Position numbers and translations under genes: made by a program. A DNA stretch of 64,000 nucleotides from the NCBI RefSeq assembly GCF_002007105.1, contig NZ_MVBC01000006.1:124001-188000 (forward strand), given 5' to 3'. Below the pieces are notes generated by a model. It made no database searches. It had not been told where the DNA came from and worked only from the letters and a program-made list of their open reading frames with translations. Shown here piece after piece: positions 24,883 to 33,261 of the stretch; the stretch's first letter is position 1, and each line of letters begins with the position of its first letter. The stretch comes from Hymenobacter sp. CRA2. GTDB taxonomy: Bacteria; Bacteroidota; Bacteroidia; Cytophagales; Hymenobacteraceae.

Positions 24883-26874
24883 GTGCCTGCCCCCGTCAAG
24901 CTTTCCGTCGTCGTCGTCAATTACAACGTCTGCTACTTCCTGGAGCAGACGCTGCTGTCGGTGCGGCGTGCGGCCGAGAAGCTGGCCCAGCCGGTGGAGG
25001 TTTTCGTGGTCGACAACAACTCGGTGGACCGCTCGGTGAGCATGGTGCGGCAGCGTTTTCCGGAAGTCATTCTTATCGAAAACCAGGACAACCCCGGTTT
25101 CTCGAAGGCCAACAACCAAGCCCTGCGTATTGCCAAGGGCGAGTACCAGCTGCTGCTCAACCCCGATACGGTGGTGGAGGAAGATACCTTCCTGCGCTGC
25201 TGCGAGTTCATGGACCAGCACTCCGACTGCGGCGGACTGGGCGTGAAAATGCTCGATGGGCAGGGCAAGTTTCTGCCCGAAAGCAAGCGCGGCCTGCCTA
25301 CGCCCTGGGTGGCCTTCTACAAGGTGTTTGGGCTGGCAGCGCTGTTTCCGAAGTCGCGGCGTTTCGGGCGCTACCACCTCGGCTTCCTCGACAAGGACCA
25401 GACGCACCAGATCGAGGTGCTCAGCGGGGCGTTCATGCTCATGCGCAAGGCGGCGCTGGACCAGGTCGGCCTGCTCGACGAGGATTACTTCATGTACGGC
25501 GAGGATATCGACCTCTCGTACCGCTTGACGCAGGGCGGCTGGAAGAATTACTACTTCGCCGGTACGCGCATCATCCACTACAAGGGCGAAAGCACCAAGC
25601 GCACCTCGGTAAACTACGTGTTCGTGTTTTACCGCGCCATGGTCATCTTCGCCCGCAAGCACTTCGCACCGCAGCGGGCGGGCACCTTTTCGCTGCTGAT
25701 CAACCTAGCCATCTGGCTGCGCGCGGGCGTGGCCATCGTACGGCGGTTCTGGGACCAGGCCTGGCCCATCCTGCTCGATGCGCTGATCATCTTCGTAGGG
25801 ATATACTTCCTGAAAACGTACTGGGAGCGAAACCACAAGTACGTGCCCACGCCCTACCCGCCGCAGTATATGCTGGTGGCCGTACCAGCCTACATCCTGA
25901 TGTGGCTCAGCTCCAGCTACCTCAGCGGCGCCTACGACGAACCGGCCAAGGCCTCGCGCATTGTGCGCGGCATCTTTTTCGGCACGGTCATCATCTCCGC
26001 CCTCTCAAACTTCCTCGATGCCTGGCGCTTTTCCAAGGCGCTCATCGTGCTCGGGGGTACCTGGGCGGTGGCAGCCATGGTGGGGCGGCGGCTGGTGCAG
26101 CACGTGGTGCGCTACCGCGACCTGCGCCTCTCGGAGCGGCGGCAGAAAAACATTGCCATCGTAGGTTCGCAGGCTGAAAGCGCCCGGGTGCGTCACCTGC
26201 TCGAAGCCGCCGCCGTGCAGGCCCGCATCATCGGTTTCGTGAGCCCGACCGAGGACAGCGCAGCGGTGAATGCGCCCGAGGATTTGCTTGGTTCCTTGCG
26301 CCAGCTCGACGAGGTGCTGCGCATTTACGCGCTGGACGAGTTGATTTTCTGCGGCAAGGACCTGTCGGCCAGCCAGATTATGGGCCGCATGGTGCAGCTG
26401 CAGCAGACGCACCCCGGCGTGTCGTTCAAGATTCTGCCCGAGGACAGCGAATACATCATCGGCTCGTCCAGCAAAGACTCGCCCGGCGACTACTACGCCC
26501 TCGACATCGAACTGAACCTCTACAAGCCGCAGCAGCGCCGCGCCAAGCGCCTCGTGGATATTCTGCTCAGCTTGGGCCTGCTGCTGGGGGCACCGCTGCT
26601 GCTCTGGCTGCAGCGCCATGCGGCGGGCTACCTGCGCAACGTACTGCGTGTGCTACTCGGCCGCCGCACCTGGGTAGGCCTACGCTACCTGGCACCGCGC
26701 CGCGGCACGGCCCGCGCCGTCCTCTCGCCCGCCGACCACGCCGAGGCGCCGGGCGCCGGGCCCCTTTCCGAGGCTACCCGCCGCCGCCTGGAGTTGCTTT
26801 ACGCCCGCGACTACACGCCGACTGACGATTTGCGCTTGGTGCTGCAGAACCTGCGCGGGCTGGGGCGGGAGTAG
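24883..26874 (+). CDS. Family 2 glycosyltransferase fused to membrane and sugar-transferase-like parts
   Basis: About 663 residues from a GTG at 24883; a TTG at 24838 would add 15 residues, but a TAACTTTC box resembling a -7 element lies between the two. Residues 5-260 are a GT2 domain (LSVVVVNYNVCYFLEQ, VVDNNSVDRS, NNPDT-like LLLNPDTVVEED, YFMYGEDIDLSYRL). Four or five membrane segments follow (about 275-410), then a Rossmann-like NIAIVGSQAESARVRHLL unit (about 425-540). The end resembles the edges of a WcaJ-type sugar transferase (RRAKRLVDILLSLGLLLGAP, then LSPADH and LYARDYTPTDDLRLVLQN), but the catalytic middle is missing. Likely role: adding sugars to lipid-linked glycans at the inner membrane. 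Acceptor and sugar unknown. Confidence 0.82.
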   Translation: MPAPVKLSVVVVNYNVCYFLEQTLLSVRRAAEKLAQPVEVFVVDNNSVDRSVSMVRQRFPEVILIENQDNPGFSKANNQALRIAKGEYQLLLNPDTVVEEDTFLRCCEFMDQHSDCGGLGVKMLDGQGKFLPESKRGLPTPWVAFYKVFGLAALFPKSRRFGRYHLGFLDKDQTHQIEVLSGAFMLMRKAALDQVGLLDEDYFMYGEDIDLSYRLTQGGWKNYYFAGTRIIHYKGESTKRTSVNYVFVFYRAMVIFARKHFAPQRAGTFSLLINLAIWLRAGVAIVRRFWDQAWPILLDALIIFVGIYFLKTYWERNHKYVPTPYPPQYMLVAVPAYILMWLSSSYLSGAYDEPAKASRIVRGIFFGTVIISALSNFLDAWRFSKALIVLGGTWAVAAMVGRRLVQHVVRYRDLRLSERRQKNIAIVGSQAESARVRHLLEAAAVQARIIGFVSPTEDSAAVNAPEDLLGSLRQLDEVLRIYALDELIFCGKDLSASQIMGRMVQLQQTHPGVSFKILPEDSEYIIGSSSKDSPGDYYALDIELNLYKPQQRRAKRLVDILLSLGLLLGAPLLLWLQRHAAGYLRNVLRVLLGRRTWVGLRYLAPRRGTARAVLSPADHAEAPGAGPLSEATRRRLELLYARDYTPTDDLRLVLQNLRGLGRE

Positions 26875-27047
26875 GGGCGGTATTCTGCTCCGGTTACGCC
26901 TGCGACCAAACAGGCGCCAGGGCCTTCCACTTCTGCGGACCGATCTTCCCAAACAGCAAGTTCATTCACCGCTACTTGCTTTACTTGTGCGTACAGGGCC
27001 AGAAGCTTCCATATTTCCGCATCAGTCGTTGAGCTGAGCCATCTGCG

Positions 27048-27055
27048 TATTTTTG
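27048..27055 (+). promoter_or_regulatory. -7 box upstream of the aminotransferase gene
   Basis: TATTTTTG matches the TAnnTTTG consensus and is followed by CGG, 43 bases before the ATG at 27099. The -33 element is weak (a TTG at 27029-27031). Confidence 0.45.
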
Positions 27056-27098
27056 CGGCTCATTCTCCATCGTCCCACTCCCAGCTTACCCTTTGCCC

Positions 27099-28328
27099 AT
27101 GTCTACTGCTACAGCCGTGCCGAATGCCGCCGTTTCCTTTCTCTCCGACCGCATCAACGCGCTGGAGGAGTCCCAGACCATCGGCATGGCCAAAAAGGCC
27201 CGCGAACTAGCCGCCCAGGGCGTCGACGTGATTAGCCTGAGCTTCGGGGAGCCGGACTTCCAGACGCCGCAGTACATCAAGGATGCCGCCAAGCAGGCCA
27301 TCGATGAGGGTTTCACCTTTTATACCCCCGTGCCCGGCATTCCGGCCCTGCGCCAGGCCATTGCCGACAAATTCAAGCGCGACAACAACCTCGACTACCA
27401 GCCCGAGAACATCGTGGTGAGCACCGGCGCCAAGCAGGCCCTGGCCAACGCCGTGCTCACGCTGGTGAACCCCGGCGACGAGGTCATCGTGTTTTCGCCC
27501 TACTGGGTGAGCTACGAGGAGATGGTGAAGCTGGCCGAGGGCGTAACGGTGCGCCTCGTGGGCAGCCTCGAAAACGACTACAAAGTGACGGCCGCGCAGC
27601 TGGCCGACGCCATTACGCCCCGCACCAAGCTGGTGATGTACTCCTCGCCCTGCAACCCGACGGGCGCTGTCTGGTCGCGCGAGGAGCTAAGCGCCATTGC
27701 CGACGTCATTGCCCAGCACCCGCAGGTGTTCGTGGTAGCCGACGAGATTTACGAGTACATCAACTTCGTGGGCGAGCACGCCAGCCTGGCCCACTTCGAC
27801 GCGGTGAAAGACCAGGTGGTGACCGTCAACGGCTTCTCCAAGGGCTACGCCATGACGGGCTGGCGCATCGGCTACCTGGCGGCCCGCAAGGAAGTGGCCG
27901 CCGCCTGCGAGAAGATGCAAAGCCAGATTACCTCCGCCACCTGCTCCATCACCCAGCGTGCCGGTCTGGCCGCGTTGCAGGGCGGGCGCAGCTCGGCCGA
28001 TGAGATGGTGGCCGCCTACCGCCGCCGCCGCGACCTGGTGCTGGAGCTGGTGAAAGACATTCCGGGCTTCAAGACGCCCCAGCCCGACGGCGCCTTCTAC
28101 ATCTTCCCCGACGTGTCGGCTTACTTCGGCAAAACCACGCCCGACGGCGAAACCATCCAGAACGCATGCGACCTGGCCCTCTACCTGCTGCGCGACGGCC
28201 ACGTAGCCGCCGTCGACGGCGCGGCTTTCGGGGCGCCGCAGTGTATGCGCTTCAGCACCGCCGCCGCCGATGAGAAGCTGGCCGAAGCCTTCCGCCGCAT
28301 CAAAGTAAGCCTGGCCAAGCTGCAGTAA
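27099..28328 (+). CDS. Class I PLP-dependent aminotransferase (aspartate-type)
   Basis: The 409-residue product starts at an ATG at 27099 (MSTATAVPNAAVSFLSDR), two codons inside a longer TTG frame. It has the class I aminotransferase signature: the Schiff-base lysine Lys248 in NGFSKGYAMTGWRIGY, Asn186 in SSPCNPTGA, Asp215/Tyr218 in VVADEIYEY, and Arg256. The closest functional type is the AspC-like subgroup Ib (aspartate/prephenate aminotransferase), but substrate cannot be fixed from sequence. It stands alone, with a promoter box upstream and a hairpin terminator downstream. Confidence 0.9.
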   Translation: MSTATAVPNAAVSFLSDRINALEESQTIGMAKKARELAAQGVDVISLSFGEPDFQTPQYIKDAAKQAIDEGFTFYTPVPGIPALRQAIADKFKRDNNLDYQPENIVVSTGAKQALANAVLTLVNPGDEVIVFSPYWVSYEEMVKLAEGVTVRLVGSLENDYKVTAAQLADAITPRTKLVMYSSPCNPTGAVWSREELSAIADVIAQHPQVFVVADEIYEYINFVGEHASLAHFDAVKDQVVTVNGFSKGYAMTGWRIGYLAARKEVAAACEKMQSQITSATCSITQRAGLAALQGGRSSADEMVAAYRRRRDLVLELVKDIPGFKTPQPDGAFYIFPDVSAYFGKTTPDGETIQNACDLALYLLRDGHVAAVDGAAFGAPQCMRFSTAAADEKLAEAFRRIKVSLAKLQ

Positions 28329-28348
28329 GCAGCCGACTTATTACGATG

Positions 28349-28387
28349 CCCAAAAGCCACCTTCCACGACGGAAGGTGGCTTTTGGG
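28349..28387 (+). terminator. Aminotransferase terminator
   Basis: The arms CCCAAAAGCCACCTTCC and GGAAGGTGGCTTTTGGG form a perfect 17-base-pair stem with a five-base loop, 20 bases after the stop. Confidence 0.85.
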
Positions 28388-28410
28388 TAAAATGCTGGCG
28401 CATTTATTTC

Positions 28411-28977
28411 ATGCTTACTGCTATGAGCCAAAACCCGGCTGCCGCCCCTGGTATCGACGACGAACACCTGCGCTACCCCGTGGGCCGCGTGGTGCTGCCC
28501 CAGCAGCCACTCACGCCCGCCGAGCGCCTCGGCTACATTCAGCAGATAGCGGACCTGCCCGCCCAGCTCCGCGAAGCCGGTAAAGCCGCCGGCGGCGTGC
28601 GCCTGGAGCAGCCCTACCGCCCCGGCGGCTGGAATGGCCGGCAGGTTATCCATCACCTCGCCGACGCGCACCTGAATAATTACCTGCGCTTTCACCTGGC
28701 CCTGACGGAGGAGCACCCCAGCATTCCGGCCTGGAACCCCAACGCCTGGGTGGAGCTGCCCGACGTGGCGGCCACGCCCATAACGGTGTCGCTGGGTATG
28801 CTGGAGCACCTGCACGCCCGCTGGGTAGTGCTGCTGTATCACCTGACGGAAGCCGATTGGCAGCGGACCTTCTACCACCCGGTATTCGACCGCGTGTATA
28901 CCCTGGAGCAGGCCCTGGTGCAGTACGCCTGGCACGGACGGCATCACCTGGGCCATGTGCAGCTGCTGGCACGCTAG
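28411..28977 (+). CDS. YfiT-like DinB family metal-dependent protein
   Basis: The 188-residue product (MLTAMSQNPAAAPG; the second Met at 28423 may be the true start) has the DinB/YfiT four-helix fold. Two His-rich segments would bind the metal: QVIHHLADAHLNN near residue 80 and WHGRHHLGHVQLL at the C-terminus. RYPVGRVVLPQQPLTPAERLGYI is the usual YfiT N-terminus. Members in Bacillus transfer bacillithiol; some Bacteroidota make this thiol too, so a thiol transferase role is possible but inferred. Cytoplasmic, single gene. Confidence 0.85.
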   Translation: MLTAMSQNPAAAPGIDDEHLRYPVGRVVLPQQPLTPAERLGYIQQIADLPAQLREAGKAAGGVRLEQPYRPGGWNGRQVIHHLADAHLNNYLRFHLALTEEHPSIPAWNPNAWVELPDVAATPITVSLGMLEHLHARWVVLLYHLTEADWQRTFYHPVFDRVYTLEQALVQYAWHGRHHLGHVQLLAR

Positions 28978-29064
28978 CCATGGACGACCGTAAAACGGCA
29001 GCGGCGGCCAACTCTGAAGAGCCGGTCGCCGCTGCGGTGTAAGCACAATTTGCCACGGCGTGGC

Positions 29065-29334
29065 TTAGCGCGAACCGTGGTGCTCGTCGATGGCCTGGTC
29101 CATGGCCGCCTTGAAGTCAGAGAGGAGCTTGTCTCGCTCGTCGTTGGTGCTGTGACGCAGCATTCTTTCCACCATGTTGCGGTACACCCGCACCATAAAG
29201 CTCGGGCCGTAAGTGGCTAGAAAGTCGTCGTGCACTTTGTCGAATGCCACTTTTTCGGCGTCCGAGATTGAAAGGGAAAGGGCCAGCCACGCCTTGGCGT
29301 TGTTGGCCAGGCTGGTTTTCAGGTCTTCATCCAC
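29065..29334 (-). CDS. Small hypothetical helical protein
   Basis: About 89 residues from a GTG at 29334 (reading MDEDLKTSLANNAKAWLAL); the frame stays open to an ATG at 29397, which would add 21 uncharacteristic residues. The product is helical and charged: ISDAEKVAFDKVHDDFLATY, then VYRNMVERMLRHSTNDERDKLLSDF, ending DEHHGSR. No signal peptide and no recognised family. It is probably real because of its ordered amphipathic composition, but the start is uncertain. It is convergent with the yfiT-like gene. Confidence 0.55.
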   Translation of the reverse strand: MDEDLKTSLANNAKAWLALSLSISDAEKVAFDKVHDDFLATYGPSFMVRVYRNMVERMLRHSTNDERDKLLSDFKAAMDQAIDEHHGSR

Positions 29335-29492
29335 GCGGCAGGGGAATAGGGAATTGAGAGGAGCGGAGCCGGTCAAAACCCCAGGTAGTATATGCAACCC
29401 GAATACCCCCGGTTTTGTGCGGCCAAACTCGGATTATCTTTTCTGCCGAAGTCATGCGCCGCCAAAACCGGGCTGCTCAGCTGACTGTCGGT

Positions 29493-29500
29493 TATCTTTG
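29493..29500 (+). promoter_or_regulatory. -7 box of the heptose kinase gene
   Basis: TATCTTTG is a perfect TAnnTTTG match 26 bases before the ATG at 29527. It supports that ATG over an earlier TTG at 29515. No clear -33 element is seen. Confidence 0.5.
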
Positions 29501-29526
29501 CGGCCTCATTTGCTTTGCCTGCCCTG

Positions 29527-30537
29527 ATGCCCGCTGCTGCTCCGTCGTCACCCGCTACGCTACCCGCCCTCTTTACTGCTTTCAACGACCTGACCGTGCT
29601 CATCGTGGGCGACGTGATGGTGGACGCCTACGTGTGGGGCAAAGCTGCCCGCCTTTCGCCCGAAGCCCCGGTGCCGGTGGTGAACGTGACGCGCACCGAG
29701 CAGCGCCTCGGGGGCGCGGCCAACGTGGCCCTGAACGTGCAGGCCCTGGGGGCCACGCCGCTGCTCTGCGCCGTCATCGGCGACGACGCCGGCGGCGACC
29801 AGCTGCTGCAGCTGCTGCACGAGCGGCATCTGCCCGCCGACGGCCTGGTGCGCAGCGCCGAGCGGCCCACCACCGTCAAGCAGCGCATCCTGGCCCACGG
29901 CCAGCAGCTGCTGCGCATCGACGCGGAAGTGGAAACCGACCTGAGCACCGCCGAAGACGCCGCCCTGGCCGAGGCGTACGCGCAGTTGCTCGACCGCGCC
30001 GACGTGGTCATCTTCGAAGACTACGACAAGGGCGTGCTTAATGCCGGGCGCATTGCCCAGTTCATCGAGTTGGCCCGGGCCAAGGGCGTGCCCACGGTGG
30101 TCGACCCGAAAAAGCGCAACTTCCTGGCCTACCGCGGATGCACGTTGTTTAAGCCCAACCTGAAGGAGCTGCGCGAAGGCCTCAAAATCGACTTCGCCGA
30201 CGGCGACAACGCCGGCCTGGAGCGCGCCGTGCAGGTGCTGCGCGAGCATCTGGCACCGGATATGGTCCTGGTGACCCTCTCCGAGCGCGGCGTGTTCTGC
30301 GACGCCGGCCAGGGCCCCATCTACCTGCCGGCCCACGTGCGCGCCATTTCCGACGTGTCGGGCGCCGGCGACACCGTTATCAGTATTGCCGCCCTGTGCG
30401 TGGCCCTAGAGGTAGCGCCGACCAGCATGGCGGCGTTGGCCAACCTCGGCGGCGGCTTGGTGTGCGAGCAGGTGGGCGTGGTGCCCATCGAGAAAACGCG
30501 CCTGCTGCAGGAAGCCGAGGCCTCGGCAGTGCTGTAG
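29527..30537 (+). CDS. rfaE1: PfkB-family sugar kinase, probable D-glycero-D-manno-heptose-7-phosphate kinase
   Basis: The 336-residue product starts at an ATG at 29527 (MPAAAPSSPATLPALF). PfkB motifs are present: VGDVMVDAYVWGKAARLSPEAPVPVV at the N-terminus, LGGAANVALNVQALGA, DPKKRNFLAYRGCTLFKPN, and the C-terminal anion hole VSGAGDTVISIAALC. The DPKKRNF and LSPEAPVPV segments are those of the HldE/RfaE kinase domain, which phosphorylates heptose-7-phosphate for LPS inner core synthesis. There is no fused nucleotidyltransferase domain, so a separate adenylyltransferase gene would be expected elsewhere. Confidence 0.85.
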   Translation: MPAAAPSSPATLPALFTAFNDLTVLIVGDVMVDAYVWGKAARLSPEAPVPVVNVTRTEQRLGGAANVALNVQALGATPLLCAVIGDDAGGDQLLQLLHERHLPADGLVRSAERPTTVKQRILAHGQQLLRIDAEVETDLSTAEDAALAEAYAQLLDRADVVIFEDYDKGVLNAGRIAQFIELARAKGVPTVVDPKKRNFLAYRGCTLFKPNLKELREGLKIDFADGDNAGLERAVQVLREHLAPDMVLVTLSERGVFCDAGQGPIYLPAHVRAISDVSGAGDTVISIAALCVALEVAPTSMAALANLGGGLVCEQVGVVPIEKTRLLQEAEASAVL

Positions 30538-30564
30538 AAACTGTAAGGCTGAGGCTGCAAAACG

Positions 30565-30669
30565 GAACGGTCATCCTAACGCAGGAAGGACCTTACCAAG
30601 CCTGAACGAGTCGTTGTGACGATAATCGTTCAAGCGGAGTAAGGTCCTTCCTGCGTCAGGATGACGTTC
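30565..30669. repeat. GTCATCCTGA-type palindromic repeat unit
   Basis: The arm GAACGGTCATCCTAACG with CAGGAAGGACCTTAC (30565-30595) is mirrored by GTAAGGTCCTTCCTG with CGTCAGGATGACGTTC (30639-30669). It fills the convergent gap between rfaE1 and hemE and may also serve as a terminator, although no T run is present. It shares its arms with the unit at 18546. Confidence 0.8.
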
Positions 30670-30683
30670 TAAACGGTCTGCCG

Positions 30684-31730
30684 TTACGCCAAATCCTGGC
30701 GCATGCGCAGGCTGTGCTCCTTCACCGTCTCGATGAACACGCGCACGCGGTCGGGGTTGGTATCGGGGTACACGCCGTGGCCGAGGTTGGCAATGTGGTG
30801 CTGCGGGCCAAAACGCTCCAGCATCTCAATGGTGGCGGCGCGTACCTGTTCGGCCGAGCCGTACAGCGCGCAGGGGTCGAGGTTACCCTGCAGTGTTTTG
30901 TTGCCGACGAGCGGACGCACCTGGCGCGGGTCCTCATTCCAGTCCAGGCCGATGGTGCGGCAATTGGTTTGGGCGAATTCCTGGTGGGCGAAGTAAGCGC
31001 CCTTGGCAAACACCGTCACGGGAATATCGGCGGGCATGGCCGCGCAGATTTCGGCGATGTACGAGGCCGAGAACGTGTGGTAGTGCTGCGGATTCAGGAT
31101 ACCCGCCCAGGAGTCGAATACCTGCAGCATGTTGGCGCCGGCCTCCACCTGGGCGCGCAGGTAGGCAATGGTGGTATCGGTGATTTTGCGCAGCAGGGCG
31201 TGGGCCAGCTCCGGCTCCTGAAACAGCAGGCGGCGGGCTTTGGAGAAAGTCTTGGAGCCATGACCTTCCACCATGTACGCCAGGATAGTCCAGGGGGCGC
31301 CGGCGAAGCCAATCAGCGGCACGCGGCCGCTCAGGGCTTTCTTGGTCACTTTAATGGCGTCGAGCACGTAGCCCAAGTGCTCGTGCGGGTCGGCCACGCG
31401 CAGGCGCTCCACATCAGCCGCCGATTTCACGGTTTCGGGAAACAGCGGCCCGCGGGCTTCCACCATTTCGTAGGTCAGGCCCATGGCCTCGGGCACCACT
31501 AGGATGTCGCTGAAGATGATGGCCGCGTCCACGTCCAGCGCGTCGATGGGCTGAATGGTGACTTCGGCGGCCAGATCCGGCGTCTCGACCAATTCCTTGA
31601 ACCCGCTCAGCCGGGCGCGCAGGGCGCGGTACTCGGGCAGAATGCGGCCGGCTTGGCGCATCAGCCACACGGGCGTACGTTCGGTTTGTTCGCCGCGGGC
31701 GGCACGCAGGATCAGGTCGTTCTTCAGCAT
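30684..31730 (-). CDS. hemE: Uroporphyrinogen decarboxylase
   Basis: The 348-residue product starts at an ATG at 31730 ([18 protein letters not shown]). The two family signatures are visible: [16 protein letters not shown] near residue 20 and [20 protein letters not shown] near residue 141. Asp of [13 protein letters not shown] and the C-terminal [18 protein letters not shown] are further matches. It removes the four acetate carboxyls of uroporphyrinogen III to make coproporphyrinogen III in heme synthesis. A -7 box lies 20 bases upstream of the ATG. Confidence 0.96.
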   Translation of the reverse strand: MLKNDLILRAARGEQTERTPVWLMRQAGRILPEYRALRARLSGFKELVETPDLAAEVTIQPIDALDVDAAIIFSDILVVPEAMGLTYEMVEARGPLFPETVKSAADVERLRVADPHEHLGYVLDAIKVTKKALSGRVPLIGFAGAPWTILAYMVEGHGSKTFSKARRLLFQEPELAHALLRKITDTTIAYLRAQVEAGANMLQVFDSWAGILNPQHYHTFSASYIAEICAAMPADIPVTVFAKGAYFAHQEFAQTNCRTIGLDWNEDPRQVRPLVGNKTLQGNLDPCALYGSAEQVRAATIEMLERFGPQHHIANLGHGVYPDTNPDRVRVFIETVKEHSLRMRQDLA

Positions 31731-31750
31731 CAGTTGGCAGTTTCGGGCCA

Positions 31751-31758
31751 CAAAGATA
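31751..31758 (-). promoter_or_regulatory. -7 box of hemE
   Basis: The minus strand reads TATCTTTG, a perfect TAnnTTTG match, 20 bases upstream of the hemE ATG. No convincing -33 element is visible at the expected distance. Confidence 0.5.
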
Positions 31759-31837
31759 ACCCGCGGGCGGCAACGGATATGTGCACGGATGAAACGCAGA
31801 GGCAACCAGTACCGGTGGTCGTCGGTAGCCTCTGGCC

Positions 31838-31858
31838 GTCGTTCCTCCTCGCAATGAT
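31838..31858. repeat. Solitary half of a TCATTGCGAG-type repeat
   Basis: GTCGTTCCTCCTCGCAATGA matches the right arm of the repeat pair at 3919-4109 and has no facing partner nearby. It lies between marC and hemE. Confidence 0.5.
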
Positions 31859-31879
31859 GGATGGTGCGGTGCTACCGCC

Positions 31880-32512
31880 TCACGACTCCGTCATGAACAG
31901 CGCCTTGATGGCCGACATGATGAAGTTCACACCCAGAGCCAGGGTGATAAAGCCCATGATGCGCGCCAGTGCGGCCATGCCCGGCCGGCCCAAAAAGCGC
32001 GTCAGCCGTAGCGAGAACAGCAGGATGAGGTAGCTGGCCGCCGCTACCAGTACGAAGCCCAGGAAAATCAGGGCCATGTCGGGGTAGCTCAGCTTGCCGG
32101 TGAACAGGCCGATGCATACGGCAATGGAGCCCGGACCCGAAAGCATGGGCATGGCCAGCGGCGTAAACGAAATGTCCTCCTTGTGCAGGCTTTCCTCCAG
32201 CGTGGCGTCCGAAACCTTGGCGCGGTTGCCGCCCGGCGTGAGCAAATCGAAGGCCGAGCGCATGAGCAGGATGCCGCCCGCAATGCGCAGGTGGTGGATG
32301 TTGATGCCGAAGAAATTCAGCACGTACTGCCCGGCAAAGAACGACACCGCCAGCACGCCCACCATGTAAGTACACGCCCGCAGGGCAATGCGTGCCCGGT
32401 CGCCGGCCGTTTCGTGTTCGGTCAGCGTGAGGAACACTGGCATGGCGCCGAAGGGGTTCACGACCGAGAAGAGCGTGGTGAAAGTGGCGAGCAGTATGTT
32501 CAGCAAATCCAT
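31880..32512 (-). CDS. MarC family integral membrane protein
   Basis: The 210-residue product starts at an ATG at 32512 (MDLLNILLATFTTLFSVV). Six hydrophobic segments are spread along the whole length. Family landmarks are NPFGAMPVFLTLT near residue 20, the loop GGILLMRSAFDLLTPGG near residue 80, LAMPMLSGPGSIAVCIG near residue 120 and RIMGFITLALGVNFIMSAIK near the end. MarC proteins are inner-membrane proteins of poorly defined function, once linked to multiple antibiotic resistance without firm support. It is divergent from purE. Confidence 0.9.
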   Translation of the reverse strand: MDLLNILLATFTTLFSVVNPFGAMPVFLTLTEHETAGDRARIALRACTYMVGVLAVSFFAGQYVLNFFGINIHHLRIAGGILLMRSAFDLLTPGGNRAKVSDATLEESLHKEDISFTPLAMPMLSGPGSIAVCIGLFTGKLSYPDMALIFLGFVLVAAASYLILLFSLRLTRFLGRPGMAALARIMGFITLALGVNFIMSAIKALFMTES

Positions 32513-32654
32513 GCGGTAGGGCACAAAATCCCGCTAAAGGTAGGGGAGAAGCGCATACGAGCGGGGCGGAAGTTCGCTATGTTTAGAGGCAGGTGCGTAT
32601 CACTACCGTTGGGCTTCGGGCCCAGCCTTTCACCAGCTTCTTTCTGACCCGTTT

Positions 32655-33200
32655 ATGACTACCCTGCCCCCCGAGCCCAACGCCACGGACGCCGCCACGC
32701 CCGTGGTCGGCATTCTGATGGGCGGCCAGTCGGACCTGCGCGTGATGAACGCCGCGGCCGAAATGCTCCGCCAGTTCCAGGTGCCGTACGAACTCACCCT
32801 CGTCTCGCCCCACCGCACCCCGCACCGCCTCGTTGAGTACGCCGAATCGGCCCGCAAGCGCGGGCTGCGCGTCATTATTGCCGGCGGGGGCGGGGCCGCC
32901 CACCTGCCCGGCATGGTGGCGGCCTTTACCACCCTACCCGTCATCGGCGTGCCCATCAACGCGGCCACCAGCATCGGCGGGCTCGATTCCATCCTGTCGA
33001 TGCTGCAGATGCCGGCCGGCGTGCCCGTGGCCACCGTCGCCCTCGACAATGCCGCCAACGCCGCCGTGCTGGCCGTGCAGATGCTGGCCCTCGGCAACGC
33101 CCGCCTGAGCGATGCGCTGGAAAAGCACCGCGCCGCCCTGCGCGACAAAGTGATGCGCTCCGTGGACGAGCTGCGCAAGGGCGGACTCGACGATATTTGA
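32655..33200 (+). CDS. purE: 5-(carboxyamino)imidazole ribonucleotide mutase
   Basis: The 181-residue product (MTTLPPEPNATDAATPVV) carries the class I PurE pattern: VGILMGGQSDLRVM near residue 18, LVSPHRTPHRLVEYA with the catalytic His, IIAGGGGAAHLPGMVAAF, and VIGVPINAATSIGGLDSILSMLQMP. It converts N5-CAIR to CAIR in purine synthesis. Two small departures from common PurE are Gly-Gln-Ser-Asp in place of Gly-Ser-x-Ser-Asp, and Ser-Pro-His instead of Ser-Ala-His; neither removes the key His or Asp. No purK is adjacent. Confidence 0.93.
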   Translation: MTTLPPEPNATDAATPVVGILMGGQSDLRVMNAAAEMLRQFQVPYELTLVSPHRTPHRLVEYAESARKRGLRVIIAGGGGAAHLPGMVAAFTTLPVIGVPINAATSIGGLDSILSMLQMPAGVPVATVALDNAANAAVLAVQMLALGNARLSDALEKHRAALRDKVMRSVDELRKGGLDDI

Positions 33201-33261
33201 GGGCGGCCGGTTCTGGGCTGAGTCCAATTAACGGGCCCAAGGCCAGAATGTAACGGAGGAG

